From contig NC_057320.1 in the NCBI RefSeq assembly GCF_000687475.1, forward strand, positions 3,348,001 to 3,412,000: DNA of 64,000 nucleotides, written 5' to 3'. The position numbers and the translations under genes are program-made. Below are positions 32,188-43,290 of the stretch, piece after piece (position 1 is the stretch's first letter; every line of letters begins with the position of its first letter). Source of the stretch: Ustilaginoidea virens (Eukaryota; Ascomycota; Sordariomycetes; Hypocreales; Clavicipitaceae). A model generated the notes under the pieces. That model saw only the letters and a program-made list of their open reading frames with translations, was not told where the DNA came from and ran no database searches.

Positions 32188-33462
32188 GCTGGCGGTTTGA
32201 TGTCGAGACGAGCGGGATGGAAAGACGCTGGATGCTTTTTATTTTTTTTTTCTTTTTTTTTTCCTTTTTTTTTTCCTTTTTTTCCGGCGCAAGGGGAAGC
32301 TGTGGACACGTTCGAGAGGCAGTTGCGGCGGCAGAACCGTTGGGGGGGAGCGGGAGAAAGCAAGAAAGGTTGCCGGGAAGAAGCTGGGGGTTGGCGTTAA
32401 ACGAGCAAAGTGATGAGGCGATGACCAACACCAGCAGCAAGGATGACGTAGCAGGCTAAGCCGCCCGACCAATCAGCTGGAGCTGGGGTCGATGCCTCGG
32501 CTGTCAGCAGACAGGACCTGACTGGACCATCCGAGAGAACGACATCAACATGCGGGGATGCAACTACACTGCACGGCGCGGCGCGGCGCAGCGCAGCCAA
32601 ACGTGCCCCGACTGAACTGTCCTGCCCAGCTCCCCAGCGGGTGGCTCCGGGGGCGCACGTCTCCCATACCGGACCCGGACACGGACCCGGCCACGGACCC
32701 GGCCACGAACACGAACACGGCCACGGGCATCGCCGAAGCCGCCCCAACAAGATCCATCCCCGTCTTCCTGGCGCCTCGCGGAGCCGAGACCCTGCTTTGC
32801 CGTGCCGCAGACGGACACAGTCGGGGCAGCGAGAAGCAAAAGGCGACCGACCGACTCCACGTCACGCCGACATTGCAAAGTCTTGCCCAACTGCAGGCTA
32901 CCCTTGTCCCGCGGCCGTGGCTGCCCAGCGCATCGTGTGACCTTGCAGCCGATTCCGCATCTGCACCTGGCATGCAAACACACGTTGCCATTCTCATAGC
33001 CCCCCCCCCCCCCCCCTGACTCCCCCCTGCTCCGCCCCGTTGACAGAGTGTCATGGTCGTGTCCATGCCGTGTCGAGAATTGGGTGGGTTTCAATGCCGA
33101 CACTCCGGACGCAAGCACTGCCCGCCACTCGCTCGGCATTCCTTGGGCAGAAATTCCCCTTTGCATTAGACGAACCGAACCGCTCAGACACTTGCCGCCG
33201 TGTCGGAGTCCCCGTGCCGCACACGCCAAGGACGGTGAAAGCAAAAGCCATGCATGCAACCACCTCTCCTGCGAGCACCGCCGCCGCCGCCACCGAGCAA
33301 GAGCCTCAAAAAGACGCCGCCGTCGCCGACAAGAACAGTCAAGTCCTTGGCTTGTCCGCTCTCCCATTATGCATGCCGAGGAGCCCAGCATAATCTCCCA
33401 CAAATCCTCGCCCCGCCTCCAGTGCCAGACCAACAACGACAACAACAACAACAAACAAAACA
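32188..33462. other. Divergent intergenic region, PMP3 / cysteine-rich peptide
   Basis: 1.27 kb between divergent genes. A poly-A/G tract on the minus strand (32238-32284) lies just upstream of PMP3. ACACGG/CCGGAC repeats (32667-32727) and a poly-C run (33001-33016) follow. Long overlapping open frames on both strands encode only low-complexity sequence and are not annotated. An AACAAC-rich leader (33433-33462) precedes the peptide gene's ATG. Confidence 0.5.
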
Positions 33463-33721
33463 ATGAGACTCGTGTGCCTTTTCCTCGCCGCTGCCTTTGC
33501 GGTAGCCCTGCCTGGGCGGGACGCCCGCAGCTCGTGCCAGGCTGTCGGACACGTCTGCAGCGCCTCGCAGCCCTGCTGCGTCTTCCTCGACTGCGCCAAG
33601 GGGTCGGACGGCACCACCGGCTGGGTAAAGCCCCCCTCACTCGCCCACTCTCCCACTCGCCTGCTGCGGAAATCATTGCTAAGCCCTTTTTTTTTTCTGC
33701 CAGTGCCGCAAGTCTTCGTGA
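33463..33721 (+). CDS. Small secreted six-cysteine peptide, knottin-like
   Basis: Two exons (33463-33624 and 33704-33721) encode 59 residues. A hydrophobic signal peptide (MRLVCLFLAAAFAVA) is followed by a short Arg-containing linker and a mature domain with six cysteines. The spacing is C-x6-C-x5-CC-x4-C-x10-C, the C-C-CC-C-C framework typical of inhibitor cystine knots. The last Cys is supplied by the second exon, which codes only five residues before the stop. The donor (GTAAAG) and the acceptor after a T-rich tract are good. The start has an A-rich CAAACAAAACA context. It is probably an extracellular effector, antimicrobial or signalling peptide; I cannot assign a target. If the intron were retained, the sixth Cys would be lost. 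Confidence 0.72.
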
Positions 33722-35800
33722 CATGGCTTCCGGAATCGCCAGAATGCGCGGGCGCTTCTGTCCCTCTCGCACGGGGCGCAGCCAAGGGTGTGGCTATATC
33801 TTCTTCTCGGTCGGACAGGTCGTCTCGGAAATTAGGCTGCTAGTTGAACACAGGCTCTTGTTTGCAGAACCCACGACCGCTGAGATTGCCCAAAACATCA
33901 TCTTTATTTTTTCTTTATTTATCTATCTATTTATTTTTTGCTCTTTGCTCGTCTCGGCATCGCATCGCATCGTCTTGCCTCGCAGAAAAGCCGTCGACGA
34001 CTCGTCGTCACTCGGTCACTCGGTCACTCGGACGTCCGCCTCATGGGAGAAGAAAGGCCCACCTACCCCAACAACGGCCCCAGGAGGGACAGCTCAAAAG
34101 GGCCGTCGTAGAATGCAAAAAAACATCCCGAGGGATAATATCCCAAGGGATGAGAGAATCGCAAAACCATGGGCAGGCAGAATCCCCATCAGCCGTCTGC
34201 CTACCCTCGAGCTGATTTGGCCCCGAAGCCAAGGGTCCGGTAGCCCGCGGCAGTGTCGTTCTTGCGCCATGTTGCGACCAGCGGTACCGAGGTATTCAAT
34301 CGACCATTGTCTGTTTCTGTCTGCCCGCCGGCCGCTTCCCTTTGAACGCTCAAGTAACTTGCCAACGCCAACTTGGGTACCTAGGGCAAATAGAAGTCAA
34401 CGAGGGCCAGCCTGGACGAGGCGTTTCATTTCATCCTTCAGCCCAGCGGGGCGGGGCTGGCTGCCAGATGAATAACTGAAACAACCAGCCCAGACCTGAC
34501 CTAGACCCGATGCGGACTGAAGTACAAAAGGTGGACCGGCACGCCACCACCAGGTACAAGTCCCCAGGTACAAGTCCCCAGGTACAAGTCCCCAGGTACA
34601 AGTCCCCAGGTACAAGCCTCCAGGTACCGACGGGGTACGGGCACGTTACGCCGTTGCTGGACGCTCCCTCCCTCCCAAAGTCACCAAAACGCCATTATCC
34701 GCCCCCCAATGCAAAGCACCAAGCATTGCCTCGCAACAAAACGTCTGGTGCATCGCGAGGAAATGCCCCTGGCATCAGTCATGCTCACTCCATCTCTATT
34801 GTCGTGCTCAGGCAGGCTCGCAAGAAAGCGCGCGCCACGGCCACGGCCACGGCCACTACCGCAAAACCGCCTCGCCGCATACGTACGCGTACACGTACCC
34901 AAGCGTCCCATGATGCAGTGCCCACCACTTCGTGCCGGCCGAGCTTTTGTACCTATTGTACCTCTAGGTACCTAAGTTGGGCTGTTGGGCAGTCCACCCC
35001 CTCCATTGCCTCCAGCCCCACCCGGCGTCTACCCATATGCACCAGACGATGCATACAAAGTAAACCACTTGCTGCATCAAGTCCTGCCGTCCCTAAACCC
35101 CCTCTCCTTACTGCCCAAGATAAAAAGATATTATAGTAGAAGGGGAAAAGATATAAAAAAAATTGGGATCCCAAAGGACGTAGCGGTTTTTTCAATTTTT
35201 TTTTTTTCAATTTTTTTTATTCCAGAAAAAAGAAAAAGTTATATATAGAAGGGAAATGGAAAAAAAAAGAAGGGGAGGGAGAAGGACCTGGGTCATGGGG
35301 ATAATAATAGAGCTCCAAGACTTGATTCGCAAGCATGGCTCTAGAATCCCCACTGTATCCAAAAAAAAAAAAATCCTGGTTTAAAGCAGACAATCCCCCA
35401 GCTGACTGACAGGCAGATGATGCGTTATCAGATAGTCGTACATGTATACAAGCATAGACGCATGCACACTACGACATGGCCATGCCAACGGTGAGCAGCG
35501 CCACTCGAGGATGGAGCCCAGGCGCATATCATCTTCTTCATAGTGAATGCGTCACGCGTATTCACCGACAAGTCTTGTGCACCTAAACCTCAGTTGTCCG
35601 TGTCCAAGACAAGGAAACAAAGAGTATGGCGGGTACCAATGCGAGGTGACAATCCCCCACCGACTGCTCCTACACGGGTATCGAAGCTTATAAAGTTTGT
35701 AAAAAAAAAAGAAAAAAAAAGAGTATTCAGAAATAGAAGGAAAAAAAAGAAAAGTGGCGTTATTTGTCGGTTGCGTCAGCCATTTGATCTGCACAGCCAA
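33722..35800. other. Convergent 3' region, peptide gene / MSB2
   Basis: 2.1 kb between convergent genes. It contains ATTT-rich tracts (33900-33945), a five-copy 14-bp minisatellite (34551-34616), TAGGTACC motifs (34950-34975) and A-rich stretches (35150-35280, 35700-35755). No gene is supported; one long plus-strand frame running through the peptide gene is a chance opening. Confidence 0.5.
34551..34616. repeat. 14-bp minisatellite
   Basis: Five near-perfect tandem copies of a unit containing AGGTACAAGTCCCC, ending in a degenerate copy that runs into GGTACCGACGGGGTACGGG. Confidence 0.9.
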
Positions 35801-36178
35801 TCAATTCCAGCCCAGGGAGTTCTCCGTCGCCACAGGAGCAGAGATGTTGGCGGTGCGGGCTGAATGGCCTCCGCTGCCATGCGACTCGCGGCCGCCGGCA
35901 ACACCGCCATAGCTGGAAGCGTCTCGGCTCAGGAGAGCACCACCCATGAGCGCAGGGCTTCCATTGCCATTGTACCGCATCTCGGATGAGCCTTGGCTGC
36001 CCGAAACGGAGCTCGTCCGGCGGTGACCTTGTCGCTTGCGCTTATAACGTCGAGCGATAACAAACATGGCCGCGCCGTAGATGACACTGATGCTCAAGGC
36101 GCCCACCGCGATCCCTGCCGTGGTGGCTTTTTGTTTCGACGACTGGTCGCTGTTTCCAGAGCCAAAGGCATCGTTGCT

Positions 36179-36215
<37 letters not shown>

Positions 36216-38596
36216 CCTGCACCAGAGCCGCCTCCTCCGTTAGAGCTGCCGCCATTGATGTTGCCGTGAATGTCGATGCCGTTGTTGATGACCGAGGTCA
36301 AGTTGCGAACAATCGGGTCGGGATTGTTGTAGAGAGCCGAGTTTGGTGACCATAGATCCATTTGCAGCGTGTCTACAAGAGTGGCCGGGTAGTTCAGATG
36401 AGCCAAGGTGGTAATGTAGCCCCAAGCGGTTTGGGTGTTGAGCGGCATCAAGCTCGATATTTGCAGCTTGTTCGCAGGGAGACCGCTGGCCCCGGAGAGG
36501 GCTTCGGGGAGATACTTGAAGATCTGAGCAGCCGCGACGGTGTTGTTGGAGACGAAAACGTAGTTCAACGGGAACCGGAACGCGATCTGGATGGGCACCG
36601 TGCCATCTGGGACAGGCTTGTTCGGGTCGTCAGGCAAGATGATCTTGGGAATAGTGGCTGGCAGAGCCTGAGACGTGGTGGCGGTCGAGGTGGACGTCGG
36701 GGCTGAGTAGGAGAAGGAAGTTGGCTCGATGACAATGGTCGTAGGCAGCCAGTTGTCCGTGTTTGAAACCGTAGCCGTAGGGCGAATGCTGGTAACACCC
36801 TCCGCCGCAGACGTAGAGCCTGGGGGCGGCGTCTGGGTTGCCGGCGGATTCGTCGGCGCGCTAGTAGCAGAAACGGCTGCTGTCGGCTCCGAGGCAGCGG
36901 CAGAAGAAGGTGTGGCTCCAGTCGGCTTCGAGCTGGCGCCGGTTGACGGGACTGCGATTGCGGTCGAATTGTCGCCGGGAAGCGACGGCAAAGGGAGATA
37001 CGTTCCCGTTGTGGTTGGAGGACGAGTCATGGATCCGTTGGTGACGGGCAGGTCGGTTTCGCTGGTCGGTGGCAACGTCGAATGGCCAGCGTGCGCGGTT
37101 GAGTTGGCGACAGGCACGTCCGTTGCAGAAACGGGCGCGCCTGTCATTGAACCAGTCACCATGGAGCCGGAAGACGCCGCCGGGGTACCATGGAGATCCG
37201 TTGAAGTTGCATTTGGCAGCAGCTGCCCACTAGTGACGGCCGTTGTCAAGCTCCCAGTGAGGGCTAACGAGGTCGCAGAAGGCGGATACCCGCTTGATGC
37301 CTCCATGCCAGATGATGATCCATGAGCAGACTGAGGCGGGGTCGGAGAAGGGTAATAGTCGCTCGAGGTCAAGTTTCCAGTAGTAGCTTGAGGCGGGGTC
37401 GGAGAAGGCCGGGATATGAAAGGTCCAGTAGCAGACGTGGGCAGTATGGTGGGCAGTATTGAAGGCAGGGATATCAGAGGCCCAGTAGCAGACGTGGGCA
37501 GGGCTGAAGAAGGCCGGGATATCAAAGGTACAGTGGCAGACGTAGGCGAGGTCAAGTTTTGCGAGACAGGCTCCGGTTGGCTTGTGGAAGGACCAGGTAG
37601 CAGATTGGAAATGAGAGTGCCAACAGGGTCCAAAAGGCCAGAACCAGAAGAGCGAGTAGGTTCAGGCGCAGTGCTGTTGTTGACTGGTTGTGCATCTGGA
37701 GCAGTCGACTGAGGAGCAGTCGGCTGGGAAGTCGATTGAGGAGCAGCCAGCTGAGAAGTCGATTGAGGAGCCAGCTGAGAAGTCGATTGAGGAGCCAGCT
37801 GAGAAGTCGATTGAGGAGCCAGCTGAGAAGTCGACTGGGGAGCAGTCGGTTGATAAGTCGGTTGAGGAGCCAGCTGAGAGGTCGATTGAACAGCCGACTG
37901 AGCAGTCGACTGAGGATCAGCCGTTTCGAAAGTCGACTGAGGATCAGCCGTTTCGGAAGTCGACTGAGGAGCCGACTGCGAAGCCGACAGAGGAGCCGAC
38001 TCCGAAGCCGACAGAGGAGCCGACTCCGAAGCCGACAGAGGAGCCGACTCCGAAGCCGACAGAGAAACCGACAGAGAAACCGGCTCTGGAGGCAGGGTTG
38101 CCTGCGTAGTTGGCATTGCGGTGGGCTCAACCGTAGCCTGACTGGGCTGACTGGAGCTCGAGCTCACGATACCCGTTGGACCAATGACGATTCCGGTGTC
38201 GCTCGAATCAGTCGTCCTTGTACCTTCTGGTGTCGTCGTCGTCGGCGTTTCCTCCCTCGTAGTTGGAAGAATGGTAACGGAGGGTACACCGGAGCCAGAA
38301 GGAGCCGTTGGGATGGCGGTCGACGTGGATGTCAAACCTGCCAAGATGTCGGAAAGCAGATCGCCAAGCGACCCGTCAGAACTGTGCGTGGTCGACAATG
38401 GTGTGGTTTCCGAGACATCTGGGGTTGTGGATGAAGCCGACTGGGACGTTGCAACGGAAGACGAGTTGTAAAAGTCCTTCTTGATCGCGCGAGGGAAATA
38501 GATGCGCGGTTGTTGTTGTTGTCGTTGTTGTTCAGCCGCGGCAACTGACATGGTCACGGCCAAGGCCGAGACCAAGGCCACTTTTTTGACATACAT
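35801..38596 (-). CDS. MSB2: MSB2-type signalling mucin
   Basis: Intronless, 931 residues. It has a signal peptide (MYVKKVALVSALAVTMSVAAA), then about 600 Ser/Thr/Pro-rich residues, the O-glycosylated mucin region. This includes near-exact repeats: three or more SASESAPL units and four or more QSTSQLAP units. The conserved extracellular HMH domain follows (about 651-778; IAFRFPLNYVFVSNNTVA, LMPLNTQTAWGYITT). Next come a Gly/Asn linker (GTTGCC repeats), one transmembrane helix (about 825-848) and an 82-residue basic cytoplasmic tail. Msb2 senses surface and osmotic cues, and it activates the Cdc42-dependent filamentous-growth or pathogenicity MAP kinase pathway and Hog1. I chose the ATG at 38596; the frame upstream starts only at TTG. 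Confidence 0.95.
37716..38080. repeat. Tandem repeats inside MSB2 mucin domain
   Basis: Two adjacent coding arrays: 24- to 27-bp units encoding QSTSQLAP, and 24-bp units encoding SASESAPL. Such arrays expand and contract, changing mucin length. Confidence 0.85.
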
Positions 38597-40600
38597 GTTG
38601 GCCCGGACGACTTGAGCGAGCAAAGCTAGTATTTCCTGAGGCTACTGATGTTGGCTGGAGATGATTGTTTGAAGCGGAATAGGCTGAAATGGGTGTGAGC
38701 AGAGTGCATGAAAGGTGCTGAGGATTGAAATGCGATGGATGTGCCTACTGTCAGAATCAGATTGAGCGAGTGTAGTCGACGACGACGTCGTTCGAGGGGC
38801 TACTTGGAGCGTTAGCATTGCCTCTCCTCTCTTTTTCCTTTTTATTTCCCTGGCATGATAATTTTGGAGATGCTCGCATCCGGTCTCTTCAATGCGAGGG
38901 GAGAATGTGCTGGCTGAACTGGTTGAGACTGGCCCCAGGTACGACAACCGGGTTGCCAACAGCCAAGCGACATGGCCTAGCCAGCCACAACGTGTAGTTC
39001 CTTGAAGAGTTCCCGATTGACAGACGAGTGTTGGAAAAGAATGTCGAATGTATTCTGAGACGCCTTACTCACAATTAATTTTCTCAGAGCAATGCAATTA
39101 TACGCTTGATCGATGGAGCAAAAATGATGCTTAAAATATAATTAAAACGATGGGACTGTTGAATCGGTGGTGGTAAAAGAGCGACAAGACGGCATTAAAT
39201 TCGTCTCAACATTCGAAAAACAATCGAGATGGTCAGACACGTCCCCGAGCGGATTGTTTTTTTTTTCTTTTTTTGGGGGGGGGGGTTTTTTTTTTTTCAA
39301 TTTGCTGTCGTGAGACTGGAGGGCTGGTTGGGAGAGGGTCGAAGGCAGCGGTCAGTCTTCAACGTGCATTTGTCGCCCTGTGTCTCGCGGACACCGACAG
39401 AATCTCGAGCAGGTGGGTTTAAAGGATTGAACGCGCGGTGCAAGCGCAGTGATTTTTGTCGAGTTATCGCAGAGGGACGCCGTCGCCTGAACCGCGAGAG
39501 GAGACGGAATCAACGGGGAAGGACTAGCAGAGGTATAAAAAAGGGGAAGAGAGCGACATGGGGGGGAGGACAGAGAACTGGGTGGGCGGAGAATGGAGAG
39601 CCGACAAGGACCAGACAGACACGACACGACACGACGAGCAAGGAAGGGGGTGGGATGGAAAGGCTGTGGCTACCTACTGTACTGTCTGGTACTTGTCTGC
39701 TGGTACTTTGTGCTCGGCAGCAGCTGTGTGGGATGGATCTGGCACGTTGTAATGGTTGCACTCCGTAGGTAGTCAGTCAGTCAGGTCAGTTTCTGGGGGG
39801 CGCTGGCTGCCACTGGGGCGTGGTGTGGGAGGGCCAGGCAAGCCTAGATTGCGAGGACGGAGGACAAGGCATCAAATTATTACTTGCCCCAGGCATCCAA
39901 GTGGGTGGGCGACAGGGGAAGCCCGAGACTTGGAGCAAGGCACTAGGGTCGATGGCACTTGGCAAGCCAGGCCATGCAGGCGGGTTGGTGGGAGCGGTGT
40001 GGTGTGGGGGGGGGCGGGGGGGGGGGGGTTTTAGCGCCATGGCCGTTGGAAAAGGGAGGCAGTGGCGTTCTTTTTCCTGGTCGTACCTGGGAGCCCCTGG
40101 TGGGGCCTGGCGCGCTGGGGCCTGGCACGCCGGGGTCTGGAAGTGGGCGGAGCGTGGGAGTGCCGGTGGGGCGCCGTCAGGCCAGGCCAGGCCAGGCCCG
40201 GCGGGCTAGGCGTGCACAAGAAGAGCAGTTGACACCAGTCGTCGACAACCATTGACGGGCCACTGAAGCAGCGCAGGCGAGGCTGGACAAATGAATCCCA
40301 CATGCACCACCAGGCGGCACGGCTTGGGTCTGTGGTCTTACCCGGTACCTGCCTACATGTAACCACAACCACCTGGTGGTGTACGGAGCACGGAGGTACC
40401 AGACGGATAGTTGGCCCGCAGTTAGCCCGCCACTGACTCCGAGCAGCGCGCACGGGCACGCAGGCATACAGTGCTCGCTGCGAAAGCTGGCACGGACTGG
40501 CACGGACATGCCCAGAGTCGCAAGCAACAGCGGCGCGGAGTTGGCAGACCTGGGAGTCAAAAAAAGTCAATATTGTAAATCCGTTTCGTTACTCGGCAAA

Positions 40601-40716
40601 CAGACGACGCAGACGCAGACGCAGTTGCAGACGCAGACGCAGTTGCAGACGCAGACGCAGTTGCAGACGCAGACGCAGTTGCAGACGCAGACGCAGCTGC
40701 CGCAGCCGCAGACGCC
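40601..40716. repeat. 18-bp tandem array
   Basis: Four to five copies of a GCAGACGCAGACGCAGTT unit with flanking degenerate copies. Both strands are open through it, which makes misleading Thr-Gln or Ala-Ser frames. Confidence 0.9.
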
Positions 40717-42002
40717 TGACGCACAGCCGCCGACGACGCCCGGCAATGAAGCCAGCCGTCAACCGGCAAAGAGGCTCCCATTGCGCCGCGGACATGCAAT
40801 GCCAATGCTTGCGACAACGGATGCGCAAGCGATGCAATGAGTAAGCCCGGTGCCGCCTTGGCCTTGGCCTTGGGTGGTTGGTGACGATGGGGTTTTGTGC
40901 CCCAAGCTGGCAGCAGCTTGCTTTGCTTTGCTTTGCTTGGCATGCAAAGAGAGCATCGGGCAACGGCGCGGGTTTTGGCACGCATGCACTGCGTACAGTA
41001 CCAACCTGACTCCCAGCCTGCCAGGCCGGGGGCTGGTGGTTTTTTTGTTTCGCGCGGAGAGATGGGTTAAACCGCGACGAGCAGGTTGCGATGCATGAAA
41101 CGGTCCTACGCACTCGGTGCTGCCTGGTCCGCAAGGAGGGCATGGATGGCATGGATGGCATGGACGGCATGGACGGCATGGAGCCTGGATAATGGGAATG
41201 ATACTCTGCATGCAAGGTGGTGCAGAGAAATCCTGTCATCCGCCCTCCTGCTTGTTCAGGCCCAGCTGGATTGCCATCTACATACATGGTCCAATGGCTT
41301 GAAGCTTGTGAGAAAATCCTGTCGTCTGCTCCCCAGAATGCTGCGTCGTTTTGCATTGCCGAATCCAACCGAGAGGAGGGAGGGGGGTTGGCATGACAAG
41401 TCCTTGGATGAGAATGGTGGTCCTCGATCCTCCCAACAAGACTTTGTCCTCCTTCCTCCCTCTCCCCCAAGATTCCTTGGACAAGGGAGGCATGTCCCGG
41501 GCCAACTTATCCCCCACCCCCATCCCCCCATCTCCCCAAGAAAGCGAGCGAGCGTGTCTCGATAACCATGCTACGGACGTACAGTGGGTGTAGATTTGGT
41601 TGCGCCCTCGTCGTTGCTCCCACCCCCCTTGGCCCACGGAAGCTGAAGCACTGGGCACATGGGACCGAGTCGGAACACAAAAGGAGGCCCCGGAAATTAA
41701 GTCGCGGTGATTCCACATCGGTAATTAATCGCCCTGCGGCGGTTGCTTAGCGCAGTGCCATCATCCATGTATGCACATGAAGCACAGCTCACCTGAAGAG
41801 CCATCGGCCGAGCTGGCTTTGTCCAATGCTGCCTGGCAGGCACGAACAATCCGGTTGCCGTTGTTGGGGGTCGGATTCGACGACTCCAGACGACTTCGTG
41901 CCAAGGAGGATCGATGGATGGTGGTGGCACGTCACGGGCTGCCTGGTGCGACAGGAGCCTGGACAAAGGGGTCTTTGGAGGTGGCTTCAGAGGCGAGAGC
42001 GC

Positions 42003-42043
42003 CTGGGCGGGCACCTGGGCGGGCACCTGGGCGGGCATCTGGG
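42003..42043. repeat. 14-bp GC-rich tandem repeat
   Basis: Three copies of a CTGGGCGGGCACCT-type unit. Confidence 0.85.
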
Positions 42044-42286
42044 GGCGTGTGGGAACAGCCAATCTGGTGCATGTGGACCCTGCAGAGCAGCCTGGGCGCC
42101 GCCACAGAGGGTCGTGGGCGGATTTGTGTTTGACTTGGTCAAGCCAATTGACCGCACAATAGCTCTGCCAAGCCCATATCCATCCATTCATCACAGAAAT
42201 CTTCACAAGGCTACGAGATCTCCGGTAGGGGTGGGTTGACTTTGGTACTCGGCTTTACGGTGGTTGTTTTCTGTTGCTCGAGGGGA

Positions 42287-42417
42287 GAAGAAGACGACGA
42301 CGACGACGACGAAGACGACGACGACGACGAAGACGACGACGACGACGAAGACGACGACGACGACGAAGACGAAGACGACGAAGAAGAAGACGAAAAAGAC
42401 GAAGACGAAAAGGACAG
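42287..42417. repeat. GAC/GAA trinucleotide tract
   Basis: About 130 bp of GAC with spaced GAA units in a higher-order period of 18 bp. On one strand it would encode poly-Asp/Glu, but no gene surrounds it. Confidence 0.85.
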
Positions 42418-43290
42418 AAGACGACCAAGACAAAGGGTGTGGATGAATGAAAGAAGCTGCTCTTTCACGGGCAGCAAAGGAGCACAACCCGCCGCCTCCC
42501 ACCAGACGCCAGTGACCCGACCAGGTCCCCTTCGGGAGGCTATCGCTTCAATAGTCGGGCTCCGTAATTCAGTTTATATCCTTGGTGCCTTGCCGTCTTG
42601 GCCCGCACGAGGCCCTGCCGCGTTCACACCACCAGATTGCCTTCACTTGTGAAGGTGAAGGGTTTTTCGATCCCCCCCCTCCCTCTCCCCCTCTCCTGCC
42701 GCACTGTGCACTGTGCTGCAAGGGGAGGGGGTGTCTCCCCACGGAGAGACTACGGGATTTCGCCCCCTATAAATACAGCAAAACTATTTTTAAACTTGTT
42801 TGAACAGCACCGTTGTCCAGTCTCTCAACTGGATCGCTTTTGCAAGTATTCAAAGAGTCAAGGCTGCTGATACGAAATGCGCTACTCCGTATCCCGCACA
42901 GTTTGTGCGCTTATCGCTACACGTAGGCAGGTACGGAGTACTTCCGTACCTAGGGAAGGTATTTCCATCATCACTGATGACAGTTGACCCAGACTTCAAT
43001 TCCAACCGTCGACCCGTTGGGCCTCGATGCGCAGAGAATTCAAGCTCGCTCCGTGTCCGCCGGCACGCCCAGCATCAGGGGCAGCGTCCGCTGAGCCGTA
43101 GACGATGCCGGTACACGGCGAGGACTGCGGCACGCGCCAGCTCGCATTCTGGTTGTTCCCTCCAAGACGATGCAAAGATGGGCGAGGCTCCCGCCAGCGC
43201 CCCCGTGGCGACATCGGTGTGCACTGAATTCTTTCCACTGACCATGGGGCCAAAATGTGTTATGTAGGAGGGTTGCTTTTCGAGCTAATC

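Larger units (their letters stand above)
38597..43290. other. Long intergenic region before the repeat block
   Basis: About 4.7 kb without a gene I can support. The first kilobase should hold the MSB2 promoter. The rest is rich in simple repeats: poly-T/G (39258-39297), GGGG runs (40008-40029), an 18-bp array (40601-40716), ATGGCATGGA units (41140-41183), a 14-bp GGGCACCTGGGC array (42003-42043) and an Asp/Glu-type GAC tract (42287-42417). Open frames here encode only repeat translations. A 60-codon minus-strand frame near 43080-43260 has an ordinary amino-acid mix but no recognised family. Confidence 0.5.

Noticed and set aside
32564..33772. 402-codon minus-strand open frame
   Set aside because: Contains translated ACACGG/GGACCC repeats and no motifs; it overlaps the better supported cysteine-rich peptide gene.
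33048..34475. 475-codon plus-strand open frame
   Set aside because: Composition shifts abruptly between Arg-, Asn- and Phe-rich runs, it crosses the signal-peptide gene in another frame, and it has no recognisable domain.
40008..40029. G-run as possible telomere or quadruplex feature
   Set aside because: A single homopolymer-like run without TTAGGG-type repeats; not evidence of a telomere.
40376..40985. Thr-Gln or Ala-Ser repeat proteins on either strand
   Set aside because: Purely the translation of an 18-bp DNA repeat; no start context, flanking domain or intron evidence.
42236..42652. Poly-Asp/Glu protein
   Set aside because: The acidic run comes from a GAC microsatellite, and the flanks have no coding character.
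43080..43260. Sixty-codon minus-strand frame containing MVSGKNSVHTDVATGALAG
   Set aside because: Amino-acid mix looks normal and it abuts the transposon boundary, so it might be a truncated gene end. I recognise no family and no upstream exon, so it is not annotated.
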